DNA from: Terriglobia bacterium
Lineage (GTDB): Bacteria; Acidobacteriota; Terriglobia; Bryobacterales; Bryobacteraceae
Length of the DNA: 64,000 nucleotides
Assembly (NCBI GenBank): GCA_020073145.1
Contig: JAIQFS010000001.1
Span: 124,001 to 188,000, forward strand
Direction of reading: 5' to 3'
This document shows, in pieces, positions 34,436 through 42,091 of this stretch; within the stretch, counting starts at the first letter, position 1, and each line of letters opens with the position of its first letter. The position numbers and the translations under genes were made by a program. Below the pieces are notes generated by a model. The model saw only the letters and a program-made list of their open reading frames with translations. It was not told the DNA's origin and ran no database searches.

Positions 34436-35923
34436 ATGCAACGGCTCCTGCGGATCGAGATTGCCGTCCTACTGGGCTCGCTTCCGCTGCTGGCCCATGT
34501 GGGCAGTCCCGACATTTTTTACGAGGGTACGGCCGGCCCGTACCGGTTGCTGGTCACTATCCGGCCGCCGCAGGTTATTCCGGGGGTGGCGGAGGTAGAG
34601 GTTCGCAGCGTTTCGCCGGAAGTTCGGCAGGTGCGGATCGTGCCGCTGCCCATGACGGGCCCCGGGGCCCGCCTGGCTCCCGTGCCGGATGTGGCGCAGC
34701 CGTCCCATGAAGACCCGCAGTTTTACACCGGCTCGCTTTGGCTGATGGCGACGGGCTCGTGGCAGGTGCGCGTCAGCGTCGACGGCGGCCGCGGGCCTGG
34801 TACAGTCTCCGTGCCGGTTCCCGCGGTCTCCACCCGCATGCTGGCAATGCAAGGGACGCTGGTGGCAGTCCTGATTCCGCTGGGGCTCGTGCTGCTGCTG
34901 GGGATTGTGAGCATCATCGGGGCGGGCGCGCGGGAGGCGCAGCTGGAGCCCGGCGAGGAACCGGACCGGCCGCGCATGCGGCGCGCGCGGGTCGCCATGG
35001 CGGTCACCGGGTTGGTGGCCGTCGGCGCGGTCTGGATGGGGAACCAGTGGTGGACCTCGGAAGCCGGGGTTTCGCAGCGCAATCTGTTCAAACCGCTCGC
35101 GCTCCGGGCCACGGTCGAAAACGGCGGCACGCTGCGGTTGCGGCTGGAAGATCCGGGCTGGCTGAACCGCCAGACCGACGACCTGCTGCCCGACCACAAC
35201 CATTTGATGCACCTCTACGTGATTCGACTGCCCGCCATGGACAGAGTCTGGCACCTGCATCCGGAACTGACCGCACCCGCGACCTTCACCCAGGCGCTAC
35301 CCGACATGCCGGCCGGGCGCTACGCCCTGTACGGCGACATCGTGCATGCCAGCGGCTTCCCCGATACCGCCACGACTGAGCTCGACCTTCCCGCGATTGC
35401 CGGCCACGCGCTGACGGGCGATGATTCGGCGGGGGAGGGTCCCCGGCTGGACGAAGCGGATTACAATCGCAATGTGGCCTTGCTACCGGACGGCGACCGC
35501 ATGGTTTGGGAACGCGGGCCCGGGCCGCTTCGTGCGCGGCAGGCGTACGAGTTCCGTTTCCGGCTGGAAGAATCCTCCGGGCGCCCCGCCGGCGGCATGG
35601 AGCTGTACATGGGGATGCAGGGGCACGCCGCCATTGTGAGCCCGGATGGCAGCGTGTTCGCGCATATCCATCCTGCCGGTTCGGTTCCCATGGCCGCGCT
35701 CAGCCTGACCACACCCGGCCTGACCATGCCCGGCATGGCGACGGCGAACCCGGGCGGCGGCCTGAATCCGCACGCGGCGCACGGCATGGTCTCGGGCGAG
35801 GTTCCGTCAGAGATTTCTTTTCCATATGGGTTTCCCAAGCCCGGGCCCTACCGTCTGTTTGTACAGGTCAAGCGGGCCGGCCAGGTGGAAACGGGAGTGT
35901 TCGATACCCGGGTGGAGAACTGA
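34436..35923 (+). CDS. Membrane-anchored His/Met-rich protein, possible copper handling
   Basis: In this 495-residue protein a signal peptide ends LLLA, leaving a predicted mature N-terminal His21 ('HVGSPDIFYEG') on a CopC/YtkA-like beta domain (about 21-130). Membrane segments lie near 140-162 and 183-203. The large outer domain is rich in His and Met: 'DHNHLMHLYVIR', 'WHLHPE', 'FAHIHPAG', 'MPGMA' and 'HAAHGM'. This pattern is typical of copper-binding envelope proteins, but no named domain is recognised. It follows the polytopic gene after two bases and abuts the next SDR gene. Confidence 0.7.
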   Translation: MQRLLRIEIAVLLGSLPLLAHVGSPDIFYEGTAGPYRLLVTIRPPQVIPGVAEVEVRSVSPEVRQVRIVPLPMTGPGARLAPVPDVAQPSHEDPQFYTGSLWLMATGSWQVRVSVDGGRGPGTVSVPVPAVSTRMLAMQGTLVAVLIPLGLVLLLGIVSIIGAGAREAQLEPGEEPDRPRMRRARVAMAVTGLVAVGAVWMGNQWWTSEAGVSQRNLFKPLALRATVENGGTLRLRLEDPGWLNRQTDDLLPDHNHLMHLYVIRLPAMDRVWHLHPELTAPATFTQALPDMPAGRYALYGDIVHASGFPDTATTELDLPAIAGHALTGDDSAGEGPRLDEADYNRNVALLPDGDRMVWERGPGPLRARQAYEFRFRLEESSGRPAGGMELYMGMQGHAAIVSPDGSVFAHIHPAGSVPMAALSLTTPGLTMPGMATANPGGGLNPHAAHGMVSGEVPSEISFPYGFPKPGPYRLFVQVKRAGQVETGVFDTRVEN

Positions 35924-36748
35924 TTGGGCTCCCACCGCGAGAAGAGCGTCTTGATCGCAGGGGCCGGCCGGGGCATCGGCAAACGGCTGGCCATGGGATT
36001 TGCGCAGGCTGGCGCGCGGGTCGGGCTGCTGGCGCGCAGCCAGGCGGAGATCGACCTGGCGAAGCTGGAAATCGAGCAGGCCGGAGGCAATGCCCTGCGC
36101 ATCCGCGCTGACGTGCGCGACCTGGAACAGATGGTCGCCGCTGTGGACCGGGTGCGCGCCGTGTTCGGCCGGCTCGATGTGCTAGTGGTGGCCGCCGGCG
36201 TGCAAGGGCCGATCGGCCCGCTGCTTACCACCAAGGCCAAGGCCTGGAACGAGTCCATTGAAATCAATCTGATCGGCACGGCCAACGCCTGCCGCGCGGC
36301 GTTGCCCGTCATGATCGAGCGGCGTTCGGGGAAGATCATTCTGCTGAGCGGCGGCGGCTCCGCCTATTCGCGTCCGAACTTCACGGCCTACGCCGCGGCG
36401 AAGACCGGTGTGGTGCGCCTGGCCGAATGCCTGGCCGACGAAGTGCGCGACCACAACGTGCAGGTGAACTGCATGGCGCCCGGGGCCTCCTATTCGCACA
36501 TGACAGACGAGATTCTTCGCGCCGGGGAATCCAAAGCCGGTCCCAAAGAGATCGAGGATGCCGAGCGGGTGCGCATCACCGGCGGCATGGCCGCGGAAAA
36601 GCAGATCCAGCTCGCCTTGTTTCTGGCCTCGGAGGAGTCCAATCACATCAGCGGCAAGCTGATCCACGTCAACGACGATTGGAAGCGCTTCGCGTCCCAG
36701 AACATGAAACCGGAACTGTATACGCTGCGGCGCGTGCAGAGGATCTGA
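35924..36748 (+). CDS. SDR family oxidoreductase
   Basis: This 274-residue short-chain dehydrogenase has 'GAGRGIG' near residue 13, 'VVAAGVQGP' (NNAG equivalent) and catalytic 'YAAAK' near 158 with Ser in 'LLSGGGSA'. The start is TTG directly after the previous stop, with GGTGGAG six bases upstream, so it is co-translated with the His-rich gene. The C-terminus (about 215-274) is longer than usual and rich in charged residues. The substrate is unknown. It converges with the glycosylase gene. Confidence 0.8.
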   Translation: MGSHREKSVLIAGAGRGIGKRLAMGFAQAGARVGLLARSQAEIDLAKLEIEQAGGNALRIRADVRDLEQMVAAVDRVRAVFGRLDVLVVAAGVQGPIGPLLTTKAKAWNESIEINLIGTANACRAALPVMIERRSGKIILLSGGGSAYSRPNFTAYAAAKTGVVRLAECLADEVRDHNVQVNCMAPGASYSHMTDEILRAGESKAGPKEIEDAERVRITGGMAAEKQIQLALFLASEESNHISGKLIHVNDDWKRFASQNMKPELYTLRRVQRI

Positions 36749-36755
36749 GCGCGGC

Positions 36756-37898
36756 TCACGATACTTTCAGTTCCAACCAGTCTCCCAACACGCGCAGTTC
36801 GGCCGCCAGGGCGTCCGACACCGCCGCCGTTTTCCGCCCTTCGAACCACTTGCCGAGCACGCGCAGGCGTCCCTTCGCGCGATCGGCTTTCAAATCGACG
36901 CGGGCCACCAGTTTGTCCGCGACCAGAAACGGAAGCACATAGAAGCCATACCTCCGCTTCGCGGGCGGAACGAAAATCTCCACTCGATACTCGAACTCGA
37001 ACAGGCGGGCTACGCGAGGCCGGCACCAGATCAGCGGATCGAAGGGCGAAAGCAGCGCGGCCGCTTCGATTTTTCGAGGCAGCTCCGCCCGCGGATCGAG
37101 ATACGCTGGCTCACGCCAACCCTCGACGCGGACTTCCCGCAACTGGCCCGACTGCACCAACTCGCGCAATCGCGGCTTGGCGCTGGTGACCGGCATCCGA
37201 AAATAGTCCGCCAGATCCTTGGCCGTGCCCACGCCGTGCGCCCGGGCGGCCTGGAGCAGTACAGCGCGGCGGCCTTCGTCGTGGTCCACGTGAGGGCAGC
37301 GGTGTTGGTCGGGAATCAGCCGCTCGGCCAGGTCGTAGAGCCGGGAGAAATCGGAGCGCCGTCCGGCCGCCGCCAGATCGCCGCGCAGAAAATGCGCCTC
37401 CAACACGCCGCGAGCGACGGTACCAATCCACGATCCGGGAATGCGGGTGGCGACGCCGTCAGGCGGCGGAAGGTCGTCCGCCGCCAGCGGCCCGCGCCGC
37501 CGCACCTCGTCCAGGACCCAGGCGGCGTACTCGGCGCGCTCTTCCAGCACCTTCGCAAAACCCCAGGGCCGCACGCGATCTGTCTCCCGGCGGTACCGCA
37601 GCAGCGGCCACGTTTCCACCGGGACGATGGAAATCTCGTGGGCCCAGTGCTCCGCGAATTGGCCGCTGCCGTAGAGCAGCTGGTGGAAGGCCGGGCGGTC
37701 GTAGGGGCCGAGGCGGGAGAAAGGGACCATGTGATGCGCCGGGCAAACCACGTTGACGCAATCGATCTGCAGCAGTCCCAGCCGGCGAATGGTATCGCGC
37801 AGGTGCCGCACGGTCGCACGGCCGGGACGCGCCCGGTCGAACCCCTGGGCCGTCAGCGCCAGGCGCCGGGCTTCGGTCAGCGAGAGGGAAGCGGGCAT
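36756..37898 (-). CDS. Winged-helix DNA glycosylase of the YcaQ/AlkX (HTH_42) family
   Basis: The 380-residue protein consists of tandem winged-helix domains of the HTH_42 family. The family's catalytic QxD motif is present as Gln44-Ile-Asp46 in 'LLQIDCVNVV'. 'HWAHE' and 'LLSPFDPLIW' are other family blocks. Members unhook DNA interstrand crosslinks and some alkylated bases. The length is typical and no catalytic residue is missing. It stands alone, with a 278-bp gap upstream that contains inverted repeats. Confidence 0.85.
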   Translation of the reverse strand: MPASLSLTEARRLALTAQGFDRARPGRATVRHLRDTIRRLGLLQIDCVNVVCPAHHMVPFSRLGPYDRPAFHQLLYGSGQFAEHWAHEISIVPVETWPLLRYRRETDRVRPWGFAKVLEERAEYAAWVLDEVRRRGPLAADDLPPPDGVATRIPGSWIGTVARGVLEAHFLRGDLAAAGRRSDFSRLYDLAERLIPDQHRCPHVDHDEGRRAVLLQAARAHGVGTAKDLADYFRMPVTSAKPRLRELVQSGQLREVRVEGWREPAYLDPRAELPRKIEAAALLSPFDPLIWCRPRVARLFEFEYRVEIFVPPAKRRYGFYVLPFLVADKLVARVDLKADRAKGRLRVLGKWFEGRKTAAVSDALAAELRVLGDWLELKVS

Positions 37899-38004
37899 GG
37901 GAGATTTCCATGGTACGCGATTGGGACCGTCCGGAGCGCGAGCCGGCGGCGATGGCGCATGGGGACGTGCCGCGGGCCCTCACGGCGCGACCTGAGCGCG
38001 AAAA

Positions 38005-38077
38005 TTTCAACGCTTCGCTATCGGGTTGAAACCGTTCGGGCGGCGAGCGGGTAACGGCCGAAATCGTAATGATTTCG
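38005..38077. repeat. Two inverted repeats upstream of the glycosylase gene
   Basis: TTTCAAC (38005-38011) and GTTGAAA (38025-38031) pair perfectly across 13 bases. CGAAATC (38059-38065) and GATTTCG (38071-38077) pair across 5 bases. They lie in the 278-bp gap between the tannase-like gene's 3' end and the glycosylase start. They could be operators or mRNA hairpins; no further evidence. Confidence 0.4.
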
Positions 38078-38176
38078 CGAAAACATTTCTGCAGAGGAAT
38101 GTATTGATTGGCTTGCAGGCTGCGCAGCCGCACTGCGCCTCAGCCCAGCCGGGTACGGCGGGGGCCGTTTTTGACG

Positions 38177-39694
38177 CTACGGCGCTTTGCAGGCGAAGCT
38201 CGCGGCGTCGTCCGTGCTGCCGGTTCCCTGGTACTGCGCCACCTGCGGATACGCGCACAGCGGCCGGGTGCGGTCCGTTGCGCCATTGCGCACGCGCGAG
38301 GCGACGATCTGTTCGGGCGCTCTCCCGGTGGACACCCAGCGATTCAGCGCGCCGACGGCGTCGAACGTATCGGTGCCGTCGCCGCCGCGGCAGTGCCCCA
38401 TCCCCGGCACCATAAAGAGCCTGACCGCGTCCGCCGTCTGCGCCGCGCCCAATCGATTCACCACGCTGGTGTAGTAGTTCACGCTGTTTTGCGGCGCGAT
38501 GCCCGGGTCCGCCCAGCCGTGATACATCAGCAGCTTCCCTCCGTGCGAAAAGAACGGCTGCAGGTCGGGGTCGGTGGAATTCATGGTGGCGGCTACGGTC
38601 TTGTCCGCCAGAGCGACGTCGCGATCGGCATCGAAGGTCTTAAAATCCCAGGTGCCGCCCTGGTGCACCAGGTATTGATAGGTTTCGACGGCCAGCGCCA
38701 TGGGTTCCGGCCCAGCCAGGCCGTTCCATCCGGCTTCACTTCCGGGCTCCAGGCCCGGAAAGACCGCCTTGCCCGTGCGCGGGTTCTTGGGTCCCGCGTA
38801 GATCTTTTCCGCCAGCCGCACCTGCGCCGCCGTCAGGCAGTGGGGCGCGCCGCTCTCCTTGCAAGCGATGGTTTTGGGATCGAAGTGGCAGGCCTTTGGA
38901 TTTTCGATCACGCCGTCTTTGACGCCATCCAAGGCATCGCACTTCTCCAGTGCCGCCTGGTGGAGGAGCGCGAGCGTTTCGGCAGGTAGTGCGCCGCCCT
39001 CTTCGAGATGCGCCTGCTCGGCGATCCACACCTGCTGGCCTTGCAGATGCGTCACATAGTTGGCGGCCGCACCCGCGACGATGCCGTCGTAATCGTTGGG
39101 GAAGCGCTGCGCTTCGGCCAGCGCCTGCCGCCCGCCGGTCGAGCAGCCGTTCCAGTAGGAGCGCTGCGGCGCGTTGCCGTAAAACGCGGCGACGACCGCT
39201 TTGGCCGCCACGGTCATCTCATGCACCGAGCGGTAGGCGAAGTCCACCACTTTTTCGGGATGCCCCATCACGAAATTGGCGTTGTTGCCGGTGTGCCCGG
39301 TGTCGGTGCCGGCCGCCGCATACCCATCGGTCACCGCCGTGCCCAGCGCCGGATAACTAATGGTTCCGGCCCAGGCGCCGTTGCCGACCGACTGCAGCTT
39401 TCCGTTCCACCCGGTAGAAGGCATCCAGACTTCGATCTGGATCTCGGAATCGCTGCTTGGCTGCAACATGGCGGCCACCCGGCAGAAGGCCGGCAGGTTC
39501 TTGAAGGCAGCGCCGCCGCGGCCGCGGCCCGTCGGCACAAAGGCGCCGGCCGCAACCTCTACCGCGGAAGTGACGGTGACGTGGGGCAGTGCCAGCTTAC
39601 CCAGGCTCTCGCACGGCGCGCCGAATGCCGGCCCGGCCGCCAGCGCACACAGCACCGCCGGCGCCAGCCATGCGCTGGACGCTTTCGATCTCAT
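38177..39694 (-). CDS. Tannase/feruloyl esterase family secreted hydrolase
   Basis: This 505-residue protein has a signal peptide (1-26) and the family nucleophile motif GCSTGG (183-188, Ser185). Its C-terminal 'MGHCRGGDGTDTFD' provides the His, and its Cys probably pairs with Cys184 in the family's CS-D-HC arrangement. The fold is an alpha/beta hydrolase with a lid. It cleaves ester bonds of plant phenolics such as tannins, ferulates or mono-aryl esters; the exact substrate is unclear. GGAGG eight bases before the ATG at 39694 decides the start. It lies 23 bp after a DUF6152 gene in the same operon. Confidence 0.88.
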   Translation of the reverse strand: MRSKASSAWLAPAVLCALAAGPAFGAPCESLGKLALPHVTVTSAVEVAAGAFVPTGRGRGGAAFKNLPAFCRVAAMLQPSSDSEIQIEVWMPSTGWNGKLQSVGNGAWAGTISYPALGTAVTDGYAAAGTDTGHTGNNANFVMGHPEKVVDFAYRSVHEMTVAAKAVVAAFYGNAPQRSYWNGCSTGGRQALAEAQRFPNDYDGIVAGAAANYVTHLQGQQVWIAEQAHLEEGGALPAETLALLHQAALEKCDALDGVKDGVIENPKACHFDPKTIACKESGAPHCLTAAQVRLAEKIYAGPKNPRTGKAVFPGLEPGSEAGWNGLAGPEPMALAVETYQYLVHQGGTWDFKTFDADRDVALADKTVAATMNSTDPDLQPFFSHGGKLLMYHGWADPGIAPQNSVNYYTSVVNRLGAAQTADAVRLFMVPGMGHCRGGDGTDTFDAVGALNRWVSTGRAPEQIVASRVRNGATDRTRPLCAYPQVAQYQGTGSTDDAASFACKAP

Positions 39695-39717
39695 GAGGAA
39701 TACCTCCGGCGGGAACG

Positions 39718-40089
39718 CTACGATTTGATCACGCGGCCGTCCGCCAGCTTGATCAGCGAGCTGAGCATGGCGGGCAGGCCGCTGCGGGCGGCGCCGCCCG
39801 TGCAACTGACCAGGTCTCCCGGCTGCACCGTGCTGTGCGACCATCCATAGCCCTTCAGGTGGTTCAAGCTCATCATTTCGATGTCCCACTCCACCTTCTT
39901 GCCGCTTTCGTCGGTGACTTCCAGGAAAATGTGCGCGTGCGGGTTGGCCCACTCAAAGCGCTTCACCACGCCGGTCACGGTGACCGGGTTCTGCATGTTG
40001 TACATGGTGGTGGAATGGTGCGCGAGCGCGGGCACAATCGCCGCCAGGGCACCGACTCCGAGCATCAGAACGATTCGCCGCGATCGCAT
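39718..40089 (-). CDS. DUF6152 family secreted protein, third copy
   Basis: The 123-residue product has a signal peptide ending ALA, and the predicted mature start is His-His-Ser (24-26). The core motifs 'GVVKRFEWANPHAHIFLE', 'WDIEMMSLNHLKGYGW' and 'VQPGDLV' match the other two copies in the window. A GGGAGG site seven bases before the ATG at 40089 decides the start. It is first in an operon with the tannase-family gene, under a strong promoter. The repeated pairing of DUF6152 with secreted proteins suggests a periplasmic accessory role. Confidence 0.85.
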   Translation of the reverse strand: MRSRRIVLMLGVGALAAIVPALAHHSTTMYNMQNPVTVTGVVKRFEWANPHAHIFLEVTDESGKKVEWDIEMMSLNHLKGYGWSHSTVQPGDLVSCTGGAARSGLPAMLSSLIKLADGRVIKS

Positions 40090-40121
40090 CCGCCAACCTC
40101 CCAGGGATTGCACTGGGGGCC

Positions 40122-40151
40122 ACTATACAGCAGGTTTTGGAGGCTTGTCAA
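40122..40151 (-). promoter_or_regulatory. Near-consensus promoter of the DUF6152-tannase operon
   Basis: Reading leftwards, TTGACA (40146-40151) is 18 bp from TATAGT (40122-40127). Transcription would begin near 40115, about 25 bases before the ATG. This is one of the best sigma-70 matches in the window. Confidence 0.7.
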
Positions 40152-40160
40152 ACCATGGCC

Positions 40161-40194
40161 GCCGACAACCATGGGGCTGCCGACAACCAAGGGG
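40161..40194 (-). repeat. Direct repeats just upstream of the -35 box
   Basis: On the leftward strand TGGTTGTCGGC occurs twice, 18 bp apart, and a third partial copy (TGGTTTG) runs into the -35 box. Phased repeats at this position are typical of activator sites. The binding protein is unknown. Confidence 0.5.
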
Positions 40195-40199
40195 GCGGG

Positions 40200-40631
40200 C
40201 TAGAAGAAGGCAATCCCGCGGGCCGCGAAGACAATGCCGATCCAGAGGGCGATCGAGAGGCCGGCGGAGAACCGAGCCCGCGACGATGGGTCCGCGTTGC
40301 GAGGGATCCACGCGTTCAGCCCGATCAGCGCCAGGAGGCCGATTTTGACGCGAAATGAGACGCTGCGATAACAGACGAGAGGTTCCACGGCAAACAAGAA
40401 GATGCCCGTAGTGAGCAAGGCGGCCAGGCCGATCCACCTCCACTTCGACAAAAGGCCGGCCCAGTCCGGCAGGTCCACGGGCAGCCGGCGCAGATCCAGG
40501 GCCAGCACGGCTCCGCCGAACCACGCGAGCGCCAGCACATGCAGCGCCCCGAGGATCGGCACACCCCAGGTGGAGCCGCGAATTCCGGCGCTCATCGCGG
40601 TCTCCTGAAGCCACTGGCAGAAGGCGAGCAT
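40200..40631 (-). CDS. Small membrane protein (DUF6644-like), copy 1
   Basis: This 143-residue protein has four predicted membrane helices. It opens 'MLAFCQWLQETAMSAGIRG', with the pattern 'GVPILGALHVLALAWFGGAVLALDLRRLP' across helix 1, and ends in a hydrophobic helix. It resembles DUF6644-type small membrane proteins; the function is unknown. The ATG lies one base after the stop of the neighbouring paralogue (TGAGATG), so the two are co-translated and may form a heteromer. The conserved His in helix 1 could contact metal or heme, which is inference. Confidence 0.75.
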   Translation of the reverse strand: MLAFCQWLQETAMSAGIRGSTWGVPILGALHVLALAWFGGAVLALDLRRLPVDLPDWAGLLSKWRWIGLAALLTTGIFLFAVEPLVCYRSVSFRVKIGLLALIGLNAWIPRNADPSSRARFSAGLSIALWIGIVFAARGIAFF

Positions 40632-40632
40632 C

Positions 40633-40980
40633 TCAAAGGTCGAAGTCGGCGATGGCGCGGCCGCCCAGCACGACGCACGTCCACAGCGCCAGCGAGAGCA
40701 GCGCCGCCAGCCGCCCGCTCGCGGCGGATCCCCGGAGCGCGCGGCGGCGCACCGTGAAATGAGTCACTAATGCCAGCAGCAGGCACCCCATCTTAAAGCG
40801 GAACGCTCGATTGGCGGCGTAGCGGGGCATATCGGAGAGAAACAGCACCGGCCCGGTGGTCAGCATGACGGCGATGCCCGCCCGGGTCCATCGCCCCAGT
40901 GCGTCCGCCAACGGACTCACTGGCAAACGCCGCGCCCATCCCAGCAGGCGCAAGTCGACCGGCACGATGGTCCCCACCAA
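40633..40980 (-). CDS. Small membrane protein (DUF6644-like), copy 2, start uncertain
   Basis: This is a paralogue of the adjacent gene: 'VGTIVPVDLRLLGWARRLP' matches 'AVLALDLRRLP' of copy 1, and three more helices follow. The same frame continues upstream to about 41042 with a convincing N-terminus ('LKNSWLFPAIESIHLCGLAL') aligned to helix 1 of copy 1. However, no ATG, GTG or TTG precedes it; the first canonical codons are TTG (40983) and GTG (40980), inside helix 1. AAGGAG lies near 41053, suggesting initiation at a rare codon such as ACG. It follows the GxWxGDxLVV genes on the same strand. Confidence 0.6.
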   Translation of the reverse strand: MVGTIVPVDLRLLGWARRLPVSPLADALGRWTRAGIAVMLTTGPVLFLSDMPRYAANRAFRFKMGCLLLALVTHFTVRRRALRGSAASGRLAALLSLALWTCVVLGGRAIADFDL

Positions 40981-41059
40981 CAGCGCCAGTCCGCACAGGT
41001 GAATGGATTCAATTGCCGGAAACAGCCAGGAGTTCTTGAGCGTGGCGGCGCAGCTCCTT

Positions 41060-42088
41060 CTATTCCTTCTTGAAGAACTTGCCGTAGTCTTCGTTGGTCT
41101 CGCACACGAACTCGTCGACCTTGGCCATGTCCGGACGAAGCGCGAAGGTCCGTGTCACCTTCCACGGTTTCGCAAACACGTTCGCGTCATCCAGCGTGGC
41201 CTCGTACTGCAGCGTGTCGTAGGTTGAGCGGCTGAACCGCTCGACGATGTGCAATGCCTCTGAGTGTTTGAACCCGCTGATCTCGGTTTTATCGTTGAAG
41301 CCGACCGTATCCACCACCAGGGTGTCGCCCTCCCAGTGGCCGGCGGAATCTCCCATCCACGTGGGGTCCGGGTCGGCGGGGTGCGGCCCGCCATCGGTTG
41401 GAATGATGCGGAACGTGCCCGGATACTCATTGAGGATGGCCACCTGGTGCGCGCCCTCGACGAGTTGGAATTGGTACGGCACACTGAATGCCTGCGGCCC
41501 GGCCAGCGGCATACAGTCGGAGGTCAGCCCCGGATCGTTGGGGCCGCGGACCACGCGATATTTCTCGGCACCCGGCTTCAACGCCGGCCCATCGGCCGCA
41601 GCCGCTCGGCCGCCGCGCCCGCCGGGTGCGCCCAGGCTGGCCGCATAAACGCCCGAAAGATCGGGCCGGCCGTTGGCCAGTCTCGGAACCGCCTTGGTGG
41701 TGGGGGCGGCGGTGGTCGTAACGGGCGTGGTGCCCGGCACGGTGACGGTTGCCTCGCGCGTCAGCACCTGATTGTTCGGTCCGCGGACGGTCAGTTTGTA
41801 GGTCGTCGTGGCCGCGGGAGACACCTGCATGCTACCGCGCGCCGCGACCGTTCCCATCGCCGGATCCAGCGTCACGCCCGATGGGTTTTCGGTGGCCCAT
41901 GTCAGAGTGGCCGGCTGCCCGGGCTGAACGGTGCCCGGCTCAACCGTGAAGCGGGTGATGCGCGCGGGCGGCGCAACCCGCCGCTGGATGGCCCCGGAAG
42001 TCGCCTCCGGGTTCGGCGCTTCCTGCCGCACTGTCTGGGCAGACATCGCCACAACCGTCAAAACCAAAATCGCCAGAGCGCGCCGCAC
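41060..42088 (-). CDS. Secreted 'GxWxGDxLVVDT' family protein with Ig-like domain, tandem copy A
   Basis: This 342-residue protein has a signal peptide (1-18) and an Ig-like domain (about 42-115) with 'VQPGQPATLTWATENPSGVTL'. A Gly/Ala-rich stretch follows, then the family domain: 'PDLSGVYAASLG', 'PHPADPDPTWMGDS', core 'GHWEGDTLVVDTVGFND', 'EALHIVERF' and C-terminal 'DEFVCETNEDYGKFFKKE'. It starts at GTG, three bases after the stop of the very similar upstream copy, whose last codons supply the AAGGA ribosome-binding site. Clearly a tandem duplicate. Function unknown; exported. Confidence 0.8.
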   Translation of the reverse strand: MRRALAILVLTVVAMSAQTVRQEAPNPEATSGAIQRRVAPPARITRFTVEPGTVQPGQPATLTWATENPSGVTLDPAMGTVAARGSMQVSPAATTTYKLTVRGPNNQVLTREATVTVPGTTPVTTTAAPTTKAVPRLANGRPDLSGVYAASLGAPGGRGGRAAAADGPALKPGAEKYRVVRGPNDPGLTSDCMPLAGPQAFSVPYQFQLVEGAHQVAILNEYPGTFRIIPTDGGPHPADPDPTWMGDSAGHWEGDTLVVDTVGFNDKTEISGFKHSEALHIVERFSRSTYDTLQYEATLDDANVFAKPWKVTRTFALRPDMAKVDEFVCETNEDYGKFFKKE

Positions 42089-42091
42089 GGC

